49,220 nucleotides of DNA. Origin: Lachnospiraceae bacterium. GTDB lineage: Bacteria > Bacillota > Clostridia > Lachnospirales > Lachnospiraceae. Made by a program: the position numbers and the translations under genes. Below, piece after piece: positions 15,991 through 25,082 of this stretch. Under the pieces are notes generated by a model. The model did not search any database, was not told where the DNA came from, and saw only the letters and a program-made list of their open reading frames with translations. Position 1 is the stretch's first letter; each line of letters opens with the position of its first letter. The DNA lies in contig SVEB01000024.1 of NCBI GenBank assembly GCA_015057635.1, positions 1-49,220 of the forward strand, in the 5' to 3' direction.

Positions 15991-17193
15991 CTATTTTTTA
16001 AAAAGTCTGTCAATCAATTTCCACCCTTTTTCCGACATATTTCCACTTAATTCAGCTTCCCGCTCATTGTAGCGCTGGATCATCTTACGTTCCTGCCTGC
16101 TATCATACAAAAGATAGGGAACCGGTTCTGCCGTATGGGTGCGAAGCCTAACTGGTGTTGGATGGTCCGGCATGATTAACATCCGATAATCCACATTCGC
16201 CTCTTCCAGCTGCTGCTTTATCACAGCCACGATTTCACTGTCGATGGATTCAATCGCCTGTATCTTCTTTTCAACACTTCCCTGATGTCCCATCTCATCC
16301 GGTGCTTCCACATGAATGTAAGCAAAGTCATATCCGTCCTTTAGCAAAGCATCGGCTGCTGCCATGGCTTTTCCCCGGTAATTGGTATGTAGGGAACCGT
16401 CTGCCCCTTCTACCTTGATCACCTTCATTCCTGCTCCCACTGCGATCCCCTTTAAAAGATCCACTGCCGATACCATAACGCCTCTTACTCTGTTTTTTTC
16501 TTCAAATGATGTCAGATTCGGTTTTGTCCCGGCTCCCCAGAACCAGATGGAGTTGGCCTTATTAAGCCCTGCTGCTGCACGTTTTTCATTTAATGGATGA
16601 TGATTTAAAATTTCATAGCTTCTTCGCATCATATCCGCCAGTTTCTTCTCTTTTGGCAGATACTCTCCGATTTTTCTTGTCAAGATATCATGCGGAGGGG
16701 TAAGTTCACATACGATTCCTCCATTCCAGACAAGCAGATGACGGTAACTCGTTCCCACATAATAGGAGAATATATCATCTGCAAGCTCTTTTCTTACGGC
16801 TTCCAATAAAATGGCCGCATCCTCAGTGGATATCTCCCCTGCACTGTGATCTAAGATTTTCTTTTCTTCATAAGGAAGGAAGTCATCCGAAAGTGTCACA
16901 AAATTACACCGGATAGCTACATCCGTCTCTGTTAATGGAACACCGATGCTAAGTGCCTCAAGCGGCGATCTTCCTGTATAGTATTCCTTTGGATCGTATC
17001 CTAATACTGCAAGATTTGCCGTATCACTCCCCGGCTTCATTCCTTCCGGAATGGTCCTCGCAAGGCCGATTTCTCCCATTCCTGCCAATTCATCCATCGC
17101 CTTCGTATCGGCGTATTCAAGCGGTGTCTTGCCTCCAAGCCCCTCAATCAGCTCATCCGCCATACCGTCCCCAAGCACAACAATATATTTCAT
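15991..17193 (-). CDS. ApgM/ThrB2-type phosphotransferase, probable homoserine kinase
   Basis: A member of the alkaline-phosphatase superfamily related to archaeal cofactor-independent phosphoglycerate mutase (400 residues). The metal/catalytic motif VVLGDGMADE opens the protein, GSDTANLAVLGYDP holds the catalytic serine/threonine region, and MPDHPTPVRLRTHTAEPVP lies near the C-terminus. Its place between hom and lysC, with no other thrB in view, suggests it serves as the alternative homoserine kinase (ThrB2) in threonine synthesis rather than in glycolysis. I start at 17193: AGGAAGG lies 8 nt upstream. The longer frame to 17247 would overlap the hom stop and lacks a ribosome site. Confidence 0.88.
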   Translation of the reverse strand: MKYIVVLGDGMADELIEGLGGKTPLEYADTKAMDELAGMGEIGLARTIPEGMKPGSDTANLAVLGYDPKEYYTGRSPLEALSIGVPLTETDVAIRCNFVTLSDDFLPYEEKKILDHSAGEISTEDAAILLEAVRKELADDIFSYYVGTSYRHLLVWNGGIVCELTPPHDILTRKIGEYLPKEKKLADMMRRSYEILNHHPLNEKRAAAGLNKANSIWFWGAGTKPNLTSFEEKNRVRGVMVSAVDLLKGIAVGAGMKVIKVEGADGSLHTNYRGKAMAAADALLKDGYDFAYIHVEAPDEMGHQGSVEKKIQAIESIDSEIVAVIKQQLEEANVDYRMLIMPDHPTPVRLRTHTAEPVPYLLYDSRQERKMIQRYNEREAELSGNMSEKGWKLIDRLFKK

Positions 17194-17233
17194 AATACTG
17201 TCCTTCCTGTGAAATTTTATTATGGTCTCCCTC

Positions 17234-18433
17234 TTAAAACTCAACACGGATCTTGTTCTTTACATGAACAAGCTGCGCTTTATCCTTAAATTCCATTTCC
17301 GTAATCGGTTCTGTAATAAATGCATATTCCTCATATTCCGGTATGGATAGCTCCCTCTCTACCGGAAACAGGCTCTTCGCTTTATCCATTTCCTCTTTTG
17401 GGACACGGATAAAGAACTTGGATTCCATTGTATTAAGATCTGCCGGCATCAGTCTCTTGCTGCTCCAGATCGTCATGATATTGCGTCCTCTATGCTTTAT
17501 CGCATCCACTACATCAGATACGACCGCACTGGCTGTCGGAAGCTTTCCTGCCCCGCTTCCATAAAACATCACATCCCCAAGCAGGTTGCCTCTGACTAAA
17601 ATTCCGTTAAATACATCATTCACACTGTAAAGCGGATGATCCGCCTGAATCATTCTCGGCGATACCATTGCATAAACATGATCCTTTACCTTCCGGCTTG
17701 TTCCAAATAGCTTAATAGCTGCTCCGATTAAAGATGCATACTGAATATCCTCTTTTGTAATATCCGTGATTCCTTCCGTATAGATATCCTCATAATTCAC
17801 CTGCATGCCATATGCAAGGGAAGTTAAGATTGCAATCTTTCGGCAGGCATCATATCCTTTCACATCGGCATCCGGTTTTCTTTCCGCATATCCCATATCC
17901 TGTGCCTGCTTTAATGCCGTTTCAAAAGAAAGTCCCTCATCCCGCATCTTGGTCAGGATATAATTCGTTGTGCCATTTAAAATTCCGGTGATCTCTTCGA
18001 TCTCATCCACCGTTAAAGACTGGTTCAAAGGACGAATAATTGGAATCCCTCCGCCTACGCTTGCCTCAAATAAAAAATTGATATTCTTCTGCCTTGCAAT
18101 TTCTAATAACTCTGCTCCATGTACCGCCACTAATTCCTTATTGGAAGAACACACACTCTTTCCCTTTAGCAATGCCTCTTTTACAAAGGTATATGCGGGT
18201 TCCACGCCTCCCATAACCTCCACGATCACACCGATCTCAGGATCATTCACGATCTGCGCATAATCATGCACGATCAGCTCCTGAACCGGCTGTCCCGGAA
18301 AGTCTTTTAGGTCCAGCACATATTTGATTTTTACTTCTTCTCCTGCTCGTTTGGCAATTTGATCATAATTTTTCTCTATCACTTCATATACACCAGAACC
18401 TACGGTTCCGAAACCTAACACTGCTATTTTCAT
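17234..18433 (-). CDS. hom: Homoserine dehydrogenase
   Basis: Reduces aspartate semialdehyde to homoserine with NAD(P)H. The Rossmann motif GFGTVGSGV is at residues 7-15. The catalytic domain has NGTTNYILTKM and the lysine/aspartate region KGYDACRKIAILTSLAYG. The C-terminal segment (about 345-399) is shorter than and unlike a classic ACT domain, although a regulatory role is possible. Length 399. It sits 91 bp downstream of an ACT-domain protein gene and 40 bp before the homoserine-kinase gene on the same strand, forming a threonine operon. Confidence 0.96.
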   Translation of the reverse strand: MKIAVLGFGTVGSGVYEVIEKNYDQIAKRAGEEVKIKYVLDLKDFPGQPVQELIVHDYAQIVNDPEIGVIVEVMGGVEPAYTFVKEALLKGKSVCSSNKELVAVHGAELLEIARQKNINFLFEASVGGGIPIIRPLNQSLTVDEIEEITGILNGTTNYILTKMRDEGLSFETALKQAQDMGYAERKPDADVKGYDACRKIAILTSLAYGMQVNYEDIYTEGITDITKEDIQYASLIGAAIKLFGTSRKVKDHVYAMVSPRMIQADHPLYSVNDVFNGILVRGNLLGDVMFYGSGAGKLPTASAVVSDVVDAIKHRGRNIMTIWSSKRLMPADLNTMESKFFIRVPKEEMDKAKSLFPVERELSIPEYEEYAFITEPITEMEFKDKAQLVHVKNKIRVEF

Positions 18434-18524
18434 TTGGACACCTCTTAATTTAATTTGTCAAAGCACGCGTTTTCTTTATCCTATGCATGAAGAGACACTA
18501 CGTCTTATGCATTCGCCCCTATTT

Positions 18525-18965
18525 TTACTCTCTTCCTAATATCTTAAGATAATGAACTCCCTCTAATGATTCCAGGGAATCAATCAGCTTTGGTATAGAT
18601 ACGGTCTGTGGAAGAATCTCAAGACCCAATGTCAGGGATGCGATTCCACCAATCGGAATGGTCTGATGAATCGTTAAGATATTCGCATGACTGTCTGCAA
18701 TTTGTCTTAATACCGAGGACAGCAGGCCCGGCACATCGTCCATCTGCATCATAAAATTGATCGTCTTCCCTCTGTTATTCTCATGAAACGGGAAAATGTC
18801 ATCTTTATATTTGTAGAAGGAACTTCTGCTGATCTGCACCGCGTCAGTCGCTTCCTGAATCGTCATGACACGCTCGGAATCAAGCAGTCTCTGTGCTTCT
18901 ACTACCTTTAACAGTACTTCCGGCAATGCTTTCTTTTTTACAATATAATATTTATCTTCTTCCAT
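18525..18965 (-). CDS. ACT domain-containing protein (PheB family)
   Basis: A 146-residue protein of the PheB/UPF0735 type. The N-terminal part (about 10-60) resembles a helix-turn-helix (MTIQEATDAVQISRSSFYKYKD), and the C-terminal ACT domain (about 70-146, FMMQMDDVPGLLSSVLRQIADSHANILTIHQ) is an amino-acid-binding fold. First gene of the hom operon, so it may sense an amino acid and regulate the pathway. In other Firmicutes the family lies next to phenylalanine or threonine genes. The mechanism is inferred. A promoter is at 19114-19142. Confidence 0.88.
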   Translation of the reverse strand: MEEDKYYIVKKKALPEVLLKVVEAQRLLDSERVMTIQEATDAVQISRSSFYKYKDDIFPFHENNRGKTINFMMQMDDVPGLLSSVLRQIADSHANILTIHQTIPIGGIASLTLGLEILPQTVSIPKLIDSLESLEGVHYLKILGRE

Positions 18966-19113
18966 AAATCCCCCTGGGTTCTTGCTCTACCTGTAACTCT
19001 TTTTTCCGCGACATGTTCACTGGTCTTTTGGTTCAAAAAAATATGCTGTTATATCTTATTCTTCTATCTCATTTTGTATGCACCAGAGATACACATGTCC
19101 GTCTTGAGAAGAT

Positions 19114-19142
19114 ATCTTATCACATTCTGCATTCAAATGCAA
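19114..19142 (-). promoter_or_regulatory. Promoter of the ACT-hom-thrB2-lysC operon
   Basis: Minus-strand TTGCAT (19137-19142), 17-bp spacer, TAAGAT (19114-19119), giving an untranslated leader of about 145 nt. The leader has a weak ATCTC/GAGAT hairpin but no riboswitch I recognise and no obvious threonine-codon attenuator. No other gene lies in the 306-bp gap. Confidence 0.65.
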
Positions 19143-19198
19143 CACCAATTTCTATTTTTTGTGAATTTTCGGTAATAAATCTTTTTTGATACTAGAAC

Positions 19199-19253
19199 AA
19201 AAAAATGGCCCGAGAAAAGAAAGGGACGTTCTTTCTTTTCTCGGGCCATTTTT
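19199..19253 (-). terminator. Terminator of the ftsEX-M23-ctpA operon
   Basis: A perfect 23-bp inverted repeat (19201-19223 with 19231-19253) with a 7-nt loop, GC-rich in the middle (GGCCCGAG) and A/T-flanked. T7 follows on the minus strand, 20 bp past the ctpA stop. One of the strongest terminators in the window. Confidence 0.93.
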
Positions 19254-19271
19254 ATAGCCGGATAACTATTT

Positions 19272-20537
19272 TTATTCTCCGATCTGTTTTAGAATCACTT
19301 CCACCGCCTTCTGAAGCTGATTATCCTCATCATGAGTAATCACAAGCTGCTTAGAGAGTCCTTCCTCTAATTCCACTTCCACGTCCGGAGTGATGCCGGT
19401 CTCATGGATGCTTCGTCCATTCGGGGTATAATATTTCGATACGGTAATTTTCACTGCACTTCCATCATATAAGGGAATCACGGACTGCACAATGCCTTTT
19501 CCAAAGCTCTGTGTGCCGACTAATGTACCAATTCCATAATCTTGGATTGCACCTGCAAAGATCTCAGATGCACTGGCACTGTTGCCGTTGATCAGTACAG
19601 CTAAAGGCAGATCAAAGAACTCCTTATTATCGGAATATTCCTCATCTCTTGTACCATCTTTTGTCTCGGTATATACGATCAGTCCTTCCGGAAGCATACG
19701 GTCGAGCATTGCAACAGCAGAATCGTATAATCCGCCCGGATTGTCACGAAGGTCGACTACAAGACCTTTCATGCCCTGTTTTGTCAGATCTTCAATCGCA
19801 TTCTTAAACTGAGATACGGTAACCTTGTCAAATTCCATCACATAGATGTATCCAATATTATCCTCTAACATCTCATACTCAACAGTCGGAACTTCGATCT
19901 CATCACGAGTGATCACTAAGTCCAGTGGATCCTCTTCTCCTTCACGGACAACCGTAACGATCACATTGGTTCCCTTTTCGCCTTTCATCTGGCTTACTAC
20001 AGTAGAAAGATCCGTCCCGGTCACTTCGGTACCATTTACCTTGTAAATGATATCTCCTGGAAGCATCCCAGCCTTATATGCCGGTCCGTCTACAAATGGC
20101 TTTACAATTGTAATCACGCCGGTCTTGGCATTCTGGGATACTAAGGAGCCAATGCCGCAGTATACTCCGTCTGAAGACTGCATTAAAGCCGCATATTCCT
20201 CGGCTGTATAATAGCAGGAATAAGGATCATCAAGCGCCTCTAGCAGCCCTTTTAAAATACCGGTATCGAATTGCTCATTCGTCACCTCACCTAAGTAGTA
20301 CTTATTGATAATGCTCTTAATATACGTTAACTTCTTATCAAATACCGCTACTTCCTGTTTGGCTGCCAGTTCTTCGGCAGTCTGGTTGGATGCGCCGGTC
20401 TCTTCACTGATAATGGAATTTCCATTATCAGATGTATTGCCGGAGATCCGATCAAATCCAAGCAGAACAAGTGAGCCAATTAATACTGTGCACAAAATGC
20501 CTGTCAGTAATCCCGAAAGAAATCTCTTCTTCATCAT
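19272..20537 (-). CDS. ctpA: Secreted S41 carboxy-terminal processing protease
   Basis: A serine protease of the CtpA/Prc family acting at the outer face of the membrane. An N-terminal signal anchor (residues 4-27) is followed by a PDZ domain (about 120-205, GSLVSQNAKTGVITIVKPFVDGPAYKAGMLPGDII) and the protease core: GLVVDLRDNPGG, catalytic serine in NSASASEIFAG (about residue 320) and lysine in SFGKGIVQS (about 345). Length 421. AGGAGG sits 2 nt before the first ATG and 5 nt before a second, in-frame ATG at 20534, which may be the true start. It lies 60 bp after the M23 hydrolase gene and shares its transcript, so envelope-hydrolase maturation or turnover is a plausible role. Confidence 0.94.
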   Translation of the reverse strand: MMKKRFLSGLLTGILCTVLIGSLVLLGFDRISGNTSDNGNSIISEETGASNQTAEELAAKQEVAVFDKKLTYIKSIINKYYLGEVTNEQFDTGILKGLLEALDDPYSCYYTAEEYAALMQSSDGVYCGIGSLVSQNAKTGVITIVKPFVDGPAYKAGMLPGDIIYKVNGTEVTGTDLSTVVSQMKGEKGTNVIVTVVREGEEDPLDLVITRDEIEVPTVEYEMLEDNIGYIYVMEFDKVTVSQFKNAIEDLTKQGMKGLVVDLRDNPGGLYDSAVAMLDRMLPEGLIVYTETKDGTRDEEYSDNKEFFDLPLAVLINGNSASASEIFAGAIQDYGIGTLVGTQSFGKGIVQSVIPLYDGSAVKITVSKYYTPNGRSIHETGITPDVEVELEEGLSKQLVITHDEDNQLQKAVEVILKQIGE

Positions 20538-20597
20538 AGCCTCCTAAAATTATGCTTTCTGACATGACTGCATTGCCGCCATGCCGTTCTTCCCTTA

Positions 20598-21926
20598 CTA
20601 ATAATTTATGTAGCCTTTTGGATCTACATACGTTCCATTGATGGAAACACTGAAATGAAGATGCGGTCCTGTGGATACCCCTGTAGAACCGACTAACGCG
20701 ATTACATCACCCTGTTTTACCGTCTGTCCCGCTGAAACAAACAGTTTAGAACAGTGTAAGTAAGAAGTCTGAAGACCATTTCCATGGCTGATTCTGATAT
20801 AGTTGCCTCCGGTCGTGCTATAAGATGAGATTGCTACTGTCCCATCCATAACCGCTACAATCTTGGCTCCCATCTCACCGCCGATATCAACACCCTTGTG
20901 GAAGGTACTTGCTCCTGCTGTCGGTGCCACACGATATCCAAAACCACTGAACACACGGTAATCTCCTGGAAGCGGCCAGATCATCCCACTAGCATAAACG
21001 CCCGAAGAACCTGTAGAACTGCCGGATGAGTTCGAATTAGAACCAGAGTTTGTATTCTGGTTGTTTGCTGCTTCCTGCTTCTTCTTTTCTTCCTCTAACC
21101 GTTTTTTCTCCTCTTCCGCTTTTTTTATTGCTTCTGCGATTCTCCTCTCTTCTTCTTCCTTGATCTGTTCGATGGTCATCTCCTGTGAAGTGATTTCATC
21201 CATATATTCAAACAGAAGCTCATCGCTGATTCCAATTTCTGAGGTATAACGTTCAATTTCGGCATTCTTATCTGCCACAAGCTGTTCTAAGGATGCCTGC
21301 TCAAATTCTGCGCTTTCCTTTAACACCTTAAGCTCCTCTAACTTCGCGGCTAATAGCGCTTCCTGAGAGGCGATCAGTTCCTTTGTCTCCTGGTAGCGTT
21401 TCAGAAGGTTATTATCATAATCAGTGATCTTCTTCTGATATTCCATCTGATTTAAGAAATCTGCAATTCCTTCCGAACTTAAGAAAATCTCAAATACGGA
21501 AGTGGAACCGTTTTCATACATATACTGTATCCTGTTTTTCATGGTCTCATACTGTTTTTCTTCCATTTCTCTGGCTTCTTCTAATGCTGCCTGTGTCTGC
21601 ACAAGCTCTTCATTCGTAGCCGCGATATCTGAGTTGATCTTCTCTAAACTTAAAGTAATCTCATTTAACTGTTGGTCTAACTTTTCAATGTAGGAGGCAA
21701 TATTGCGCTTCTCTTTTTCCAGTGCTGCAATCTTTTTCTCTGTCTCCTGTTTCTTCTTTTCTAATTCTGCCTTCTTATTCTGAGCTTCCAGAAGTTTCTG
21801 TTCATAAGAAGATGCCTGCACAAAATTAGAATCTGCCGTCTTTACCATAACACCGGATACCGCGATCACTGCGGTCATTCCGATGGCTGCCAGACGGCGT
21901 TTTCTTCCTTTTTTCTGTCTGTTCAT
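20598..21926 (-). CDS. Coiled-coil M23 peptidoglycan hydrolase (EnvC/PcsB-like)
   Basis: A secreted endopeptidase or hydrolase activator for septal peptidoglycan. Signal peptide about 1-38. A long coiled coil runs from about 40 to 285, full of Glu/Lys/Gln heptads (KKKQETEKKIAALEKEKRN). A Ser/Gly/Asn linker (about 290-312) precedes the LytM domain (about 325-442) with zinc motifs FHKGVDIGG and GPHLHFSV. Length 442. Just 12 bp separate it from ftsX. In other bacteria FtsEX regulates exactly such coiled-coil hydrolases (EnvC, PcsB, CwlO), and the gene order supports that here. The LytM zinc ligands appear intact, so it is probably itself catalytic. Confidence 0.93.
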   Translation of the reverse strand: MNRQKKGRKRRLAAIGMTAVIAVSGVMVKTADSNFVQASSYEQKLLEAQNKKAELEKKKQETEKKIAALEKEKRNIASYIEKLDQQLNEITLSLEKINSDIAATNEELVQTQAALEEAREMEEKQYETMKNRIQYMYENGSTSVFEIFLSSEGIADFLNQMEYQKKITDYDNNLLKRYQETKELIASQEALLAAKLEELKVLKESAEFEQASLEQLVADKNAEIERYTSEIGISDELLFEYMDEITSQEMTIEQIKEEEERRIAEAIKKAEEEKKRLEEEKKKQEAANNQNTNSGSNSNSSGSSTGSSGVYASGMIWPLPGDYRVFSGFGYRVAPTAGASTFHKGVDIGGEMGAKIVAVMDGTVAISSYSTTGGNYIRISHGNGLQTSYLHCSKLFVSAGQTVKQGDVIALVGSTGVSTGPHLHFSVSINGTYVDPKGYINY

Positions 21927-21938
21927 AATTTGCTTCCT

Positions 21939-22847
21939 CTAATTGATCTTTCTTAACTGTTTTCCTAATGTAAGATAGCTTCCCAGGAATCCGATCCCGA
22001 TTCCAAGTGCGAGTGATACGGGTACGAGTGTGTGAAATACAGTTCCAACCTCTAAAAACTGCAAGGTCTGATACGGATTGGAAAACTCATCTGAAATGTA
22101 CTGCACTACTTTATGATACATTCCATATAAGAACGTTAACGGAATCAGAGAGCCAATCGTTCCGATCAGAACCCCTTCTACGATAAACGGCGCGCGAATA
22201 AAGAAATCGGTCGCACCGATCAGTTTCATAATAGAGATTTCCTGCTTTCTTACAGAGATACCCGTTGTAACGGTGGTACTAATTAAAAACATAGCCACAC
22301 CAATTAAAATCGCGATGATCGCGATGGATACATAGCCAACCACCCGATTGATGCCGCTGAAGATTCCTGCGATCTCCTCCGAATCATTGACCTGCCTTAC
22401 TCCGTCTAACTCCTCTAAATAGCGGACTAATGCATCCTGCATGGAAACATCGTTCAAATATACGATATAGTGAGCTGAATTTTCAAGAGGATTATCATCC
22501 CCAAAGGTAGCTATGGCTTCCTCCGACAGCTTTTCTTTATAATTCTCCCACGTTTCCTCCGCAGACATATATTTATATTCCGAAACCTCTGCTCTCATCT
22601 TGATGGAACTTCCGATTTCAGCAATCTGTGACTCACTGATACCTTCCTCAAAGAAGACGGTGACGCCTACAGATGATTCTGCATTTTTTACAATGAACTG
22701 AAAGTTGGCCACAATAAAGTAAAAAATACCAAATAAAAATAAACATGCAGTCATTGTTCCAATTGAAGCAAGCGAGAACATTCTATTCCGCTTGATATTC
22801 TTGACACCTTGCTTTACGCTATATCCTATTGTACTAATTCTTGGCAT
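21939..22847 (-). CDS. ftsX: Cell division protein FtsX
   Basis: Permease-like subunit of the FtsEX complex that transmits ATP-driven movement to an external peptidoglycan hydrolase. Membrane helices are at about 27-50, 165-190, 215-240 and 265-290 (numbered from this start), with a large external loop between the first two. I start at the ATG at 22847 because AGGGTGG lies 8 nt before it, inside the end of ftsE; the longer frame from 22868 has no site. The overlap with ftsE is 14 bp, so translation is coupled. Length 302. Confidence 0.94.
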   Translation of the reverse strand: MPRISTIGYSVKQGVKNIKRNRMFSLASIGTMTACLFLFGIFYFIVANFQFIVKNAESSVGVTVFFEEGISESQIAEIGSSIKMRAEVSEYKYMSAEETWENYKEKLSEEAIATFGDDNPLENSAHYIVYLNDVSMQDALVRYLEELDGVRQVNDSEEIAGIFSGINRVVGYVSIAIIAILIGVAMFLISTTVTTGISVRKQEISIMKLIGATDFFIRAPFIVEGVLIGTIGSLIPLTFLYGMYHKVVQYISDEFSNPYQTLQFLEVGTVFHTLVPVSLALGIGIGFLGSYLTLGKQLRKIN

Positions 22848-23574
22848 GTATGTAACCACCCTTTTCATTATCGCTGATCATAACTCCATTTTTCATGGTA
22901 ATTACTCGTTTCTGCATCGCATCTACGATTTCATGGTTGTGCGTAACCACAACTACTGTTGTTCCTCTTCGATTGACTTCCTCTAAGAGTCTCATAATCT
23001 CCCATGAATTCTTTGGATCCAGATTTCCTGTCGGTTCATCTGCCAATAAGATAGATGGATTATTCACAAGAGCCCTGGCAAGCGCCACTCTCTGCTGCTC
23101 CCCACCCGACAATTCCTTTGGAAATGATTTATGTTTTTCCGATAATCCCACAATCGAAAGCATTCTTGGAGTCTGTCTTCGGATCTTCTTTGTCGGTGTC
23201 TCAATCACCCGCTGGGCAAATGCTACATTGTCAAATACATTCCGATCGTGAAGAAGTCTGAAATCCTGAAATACAACGCCAATACTTCTGCGATATTTGC
23301 TAATCTGCCATTTACGAAGTCTGGAAAGTTCCTTTCCCGCCACATAAACACGCCCATTTGTCGGCTTAATCTCACGCATCATCATTTTAATCAAGGTTGA
23401 CTTTCCCGAGCCGCTGCTGCCGACAATAAACACGAACTCTCCCTTTCGGATCTTAAAGCTGATGTCCTCAATTGCGTGAATTCCTTTTACATATTCTTTG
23501 GAGACCTTGTCAAATAAGATGACCGGAGCCTCCAGTTCCTCTAAGTCACTGCTCAATTCATAAGAATCATTCAT
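22834..23574 (-). CDS. ftsE: Cell division ATP-binding protein FtsE
   Basis: Cytosolic ABC ATPase of FtsEX. Walker A GSSGSGKST, signature LSGGEQQRVALARAL, Walker B ILLADEPTGNLD, and an H-loop in VTHNHEIV. The protein has a short extra acidic N-terminus (MNDSYELSSDLEELEAP) before the usual start. I start at ATG 23574, with AGAAAGGGA 9 nt upstream; a TTG at 23583 is the only longer option. First gene of ftsE-ftsX-M23-ctpA. The 163-bp gap to the upstream regulator gene shows no clear promoter, so the transcription start is unknown. Confidence 0.95.
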   Translation of the reverse strand: MNDSYELSSDLEELEAPVILFDKVSKEYVKGIHAIEDISFKIRKGEFVFIVGSSGSGKSTLIKMMMREIKPTNGRVYVAGKELSRLRKWQISKYRRSIGVVFQDFRLLHDRNVFDNVAFAQRVIETPTKKIRRQTPRMLSIVGLSEKHKSFPKELSGGEQQRVALARALVNNPSILLADEPTGNLDPKNSWEIMRLLEEVNRRGTTVVVVTHNHEIVDAMQKRVITMKNGVMISDNEKGGYIHAKN

Positions 23575-23737
23575 CCTATGCAATCCCTTTCTTCTGCCTG
23601 GTACCTTATAACTTCCTGTTTCAGGTTCTTTCTTTGCCTTTTATTTTTTGGTTACCACTCACGAAAAGCCGATATCCCTTGTACGCTATTCACGGGCAAT
23701 TCTTCCGAACAGCGTACCGGTATACCGGCACTTCCTA

Positions 23738-24826
23738 TTAATATTCCATGTTTTCCATATACTTCATATATTTTACTACCATTAACGCAATCTTGAATGT
23801 AATGGCATCTTCAAATACTCGAAGATCTAAGTTTGTGCTCTTCTGAAGCTTGTCCAGACGATATACAAGAGTATTTCTGTGAATATAAAGCTGTCTGGAT
23901 GTTTCCGATACGTTTAAGCTGTTTTCGAAGAACTTATTAATAGTTGTTAATGTTTCTTCATCGAAATCATCCGGTGATTTACCATCAAAGATTTCACGAA
24001 TAAACATCTTACATAATGGCATTGGAAGCTGATAGATCAGACGGCCGATTCCAAGATTGGAGTAAGCTACTACATTTCTTCCGCTGTAGAAGATTTTGCC
24101 TACATCTAACGCCATCTTTGCTTCCTTATAGGATCTGGATACATCCTTGATTTCATTGATGATGGTACCAAATGCAACATGTGCCTTTGTCATTGCTTCT
24201 GTATTCAACATGTCTAAGATCACTTTTGCAGTCTTGGTCATATCATCATAAGTCTCATTCTGCTTTAATTCTTTTACTAAGATGATATTCTTCTCATCCA
24301 CAGCTGTGATGAAATCTTTTGTCTTGCTGGAGAACAGACCTCTTACTGTCTCTAATGCATTATTGTCTTTCTCATTCTTTGTCTCAATGATAAATACAAC
24401 TCGTCTTACATCCGTTTCAATATGAAGCTTCTTCGCACGGTTATAGATATCCACTAAAAGCAGATTATCTAACAATAAGTTCTTGATAAAGTTATCCTTA
24501 TCGTATCTTTCTTTATATGCTACTAAAAGATTCTGGATTTGGAAAGAGGCAATTTTTCCCACCATGTATACGTCATCACTGTCGCCCTTAACTAAAATAA
24601 CGTACTCTAACTGATGTTCATCGAACACCTTAAAAAACTGATACCCCTGAAGCACCTGGCTGTCCGCCGGAGATTCCACAAATGCCAGCACTGCATTTTC
24701 ATATTCATCGGCATTATTGATTGTAGATGCTAATGCCTTGCCTTCGGTATCCATAACACATATATCGATTCTTGTAATCGCTTTAAGTCCTTCAATTGTA
24801 TTCTGAAGAATTTGATTGGATATCAT
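23738..24826 (-). CDS. CdaR/PucR-type transcriptional regulator
   Basis: A 362-residue regulator. The N-terminal part (about 1-135) has sugar-diacid-recognition-like features (MISNQILQNTIEGLKAITRIDICVMDTEGKALAST). The middle is a GGDEF-like CdaR region, and the C-terminal PucR helix-turn-helix lies at about 300-355 (NVSETSRQLYIHRNTLVYRLDKLQKSTNLDLRVFEDA). This family activates or represses carbohydrate genes in response to small ligands. Its own promoter carries repeated TAAACTAATTC sites, suggesting autoregulation. It lies next to a sugar ABC ATPase gene on the same strand, separated by a terminator, so control of sugar uptake is a reasonable inference but not shown. Confidence 0.9.
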   Translation of the reverse strand: MISNQILQNTIEGLKAITRIDICVMDTEGKALASTINNADEYENAVLAFVESPADSQVLQGYQFFKVFDEHQLEYVILVKGDSDDVYMVGKIASFQIQNLLVAYKERYDKDNFIKNLLLDNLLLVDIYNRAKKLHIETDVRRVVFIIETKNEKDNNALETVRGLFSSKTKDFITAVDEKNIILVKELKQNETYDDMTKTAKVILDMLNTEAMTKAHVAFGTIINEIKDVSRSYKEAKMALDVGKIFYSGRNVVAYSNLGIGRLIYQLPMPLCKMFIREIFDGKSPDDFDEETLTTINKFFENSLNVSETSRQLYIHRNTLVYRLDKLQKSTNLDLRVFEDAITFKIALMVVKYMKYMENMEY

Positions 24827-24888
24827 ATTTTACACCATGCCTTTCTAACTGTATAATGAATGGTTCGTTTTCCATTTTCAATATGAAC

Positions 24889-25004
24889 ATTCTAACACCA
24901 TTTTAGTAAAAAGTAAACTAATTCTGCTATTCAGTCTCCTCGATTTTCGTAAATAAGTATCAAATACGAGGAATTTCATATTAGTTTAGTATCTAAACTA
25001 ATTC
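24889..25004 (-). promoter_or_regulatory. CdaR-like gene promoter with putative operators
   Basis: Minus-strand TTTACT (24912-24917), 17-bp spacer, TAGAAT (24889-24894). TAAACTAATTC overlaps the -35 (24914-24924) and occurs again 80 bp upstream (24994-25004), where it is half of a perfect palindrome, ATTAGTTTAG-TAT-CTAAACTAAT shape (24980-25002). Two similar sites 80 bp apart around a regulator's promoter suggest autoregulation, perhaps with DNA looping. Confidence 0.6.
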
Positions 25005-25011
25005 AGAGTAC

Positions 25012-25044
25012 AAAAAAAGAGGATACTTTCGTATCCTCTTTTTT
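25012..25044 (-). terminator. Terminator of the sugar ABC ATPase gene
   Basis: Stem GAGGATAC (25019-25026), TTTC loop, stem GTATCCTC (25031-25038), flanked by A7 and T6, so minus-strand transcripts end in a T7 tract. Confidence 0.9.
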
Positions 25045-25082
25045 GGTTCATTCTATAAAATAAATGAATTCTATTTATCTGA

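Noticed and set aside
18484-18511. Threonine attenuator between the ACT-domain gene and hom (ATGCAT hairpin)
   Set aside because: The hairpin has no T-tract and no leader peptide with Thr codons precedes it.
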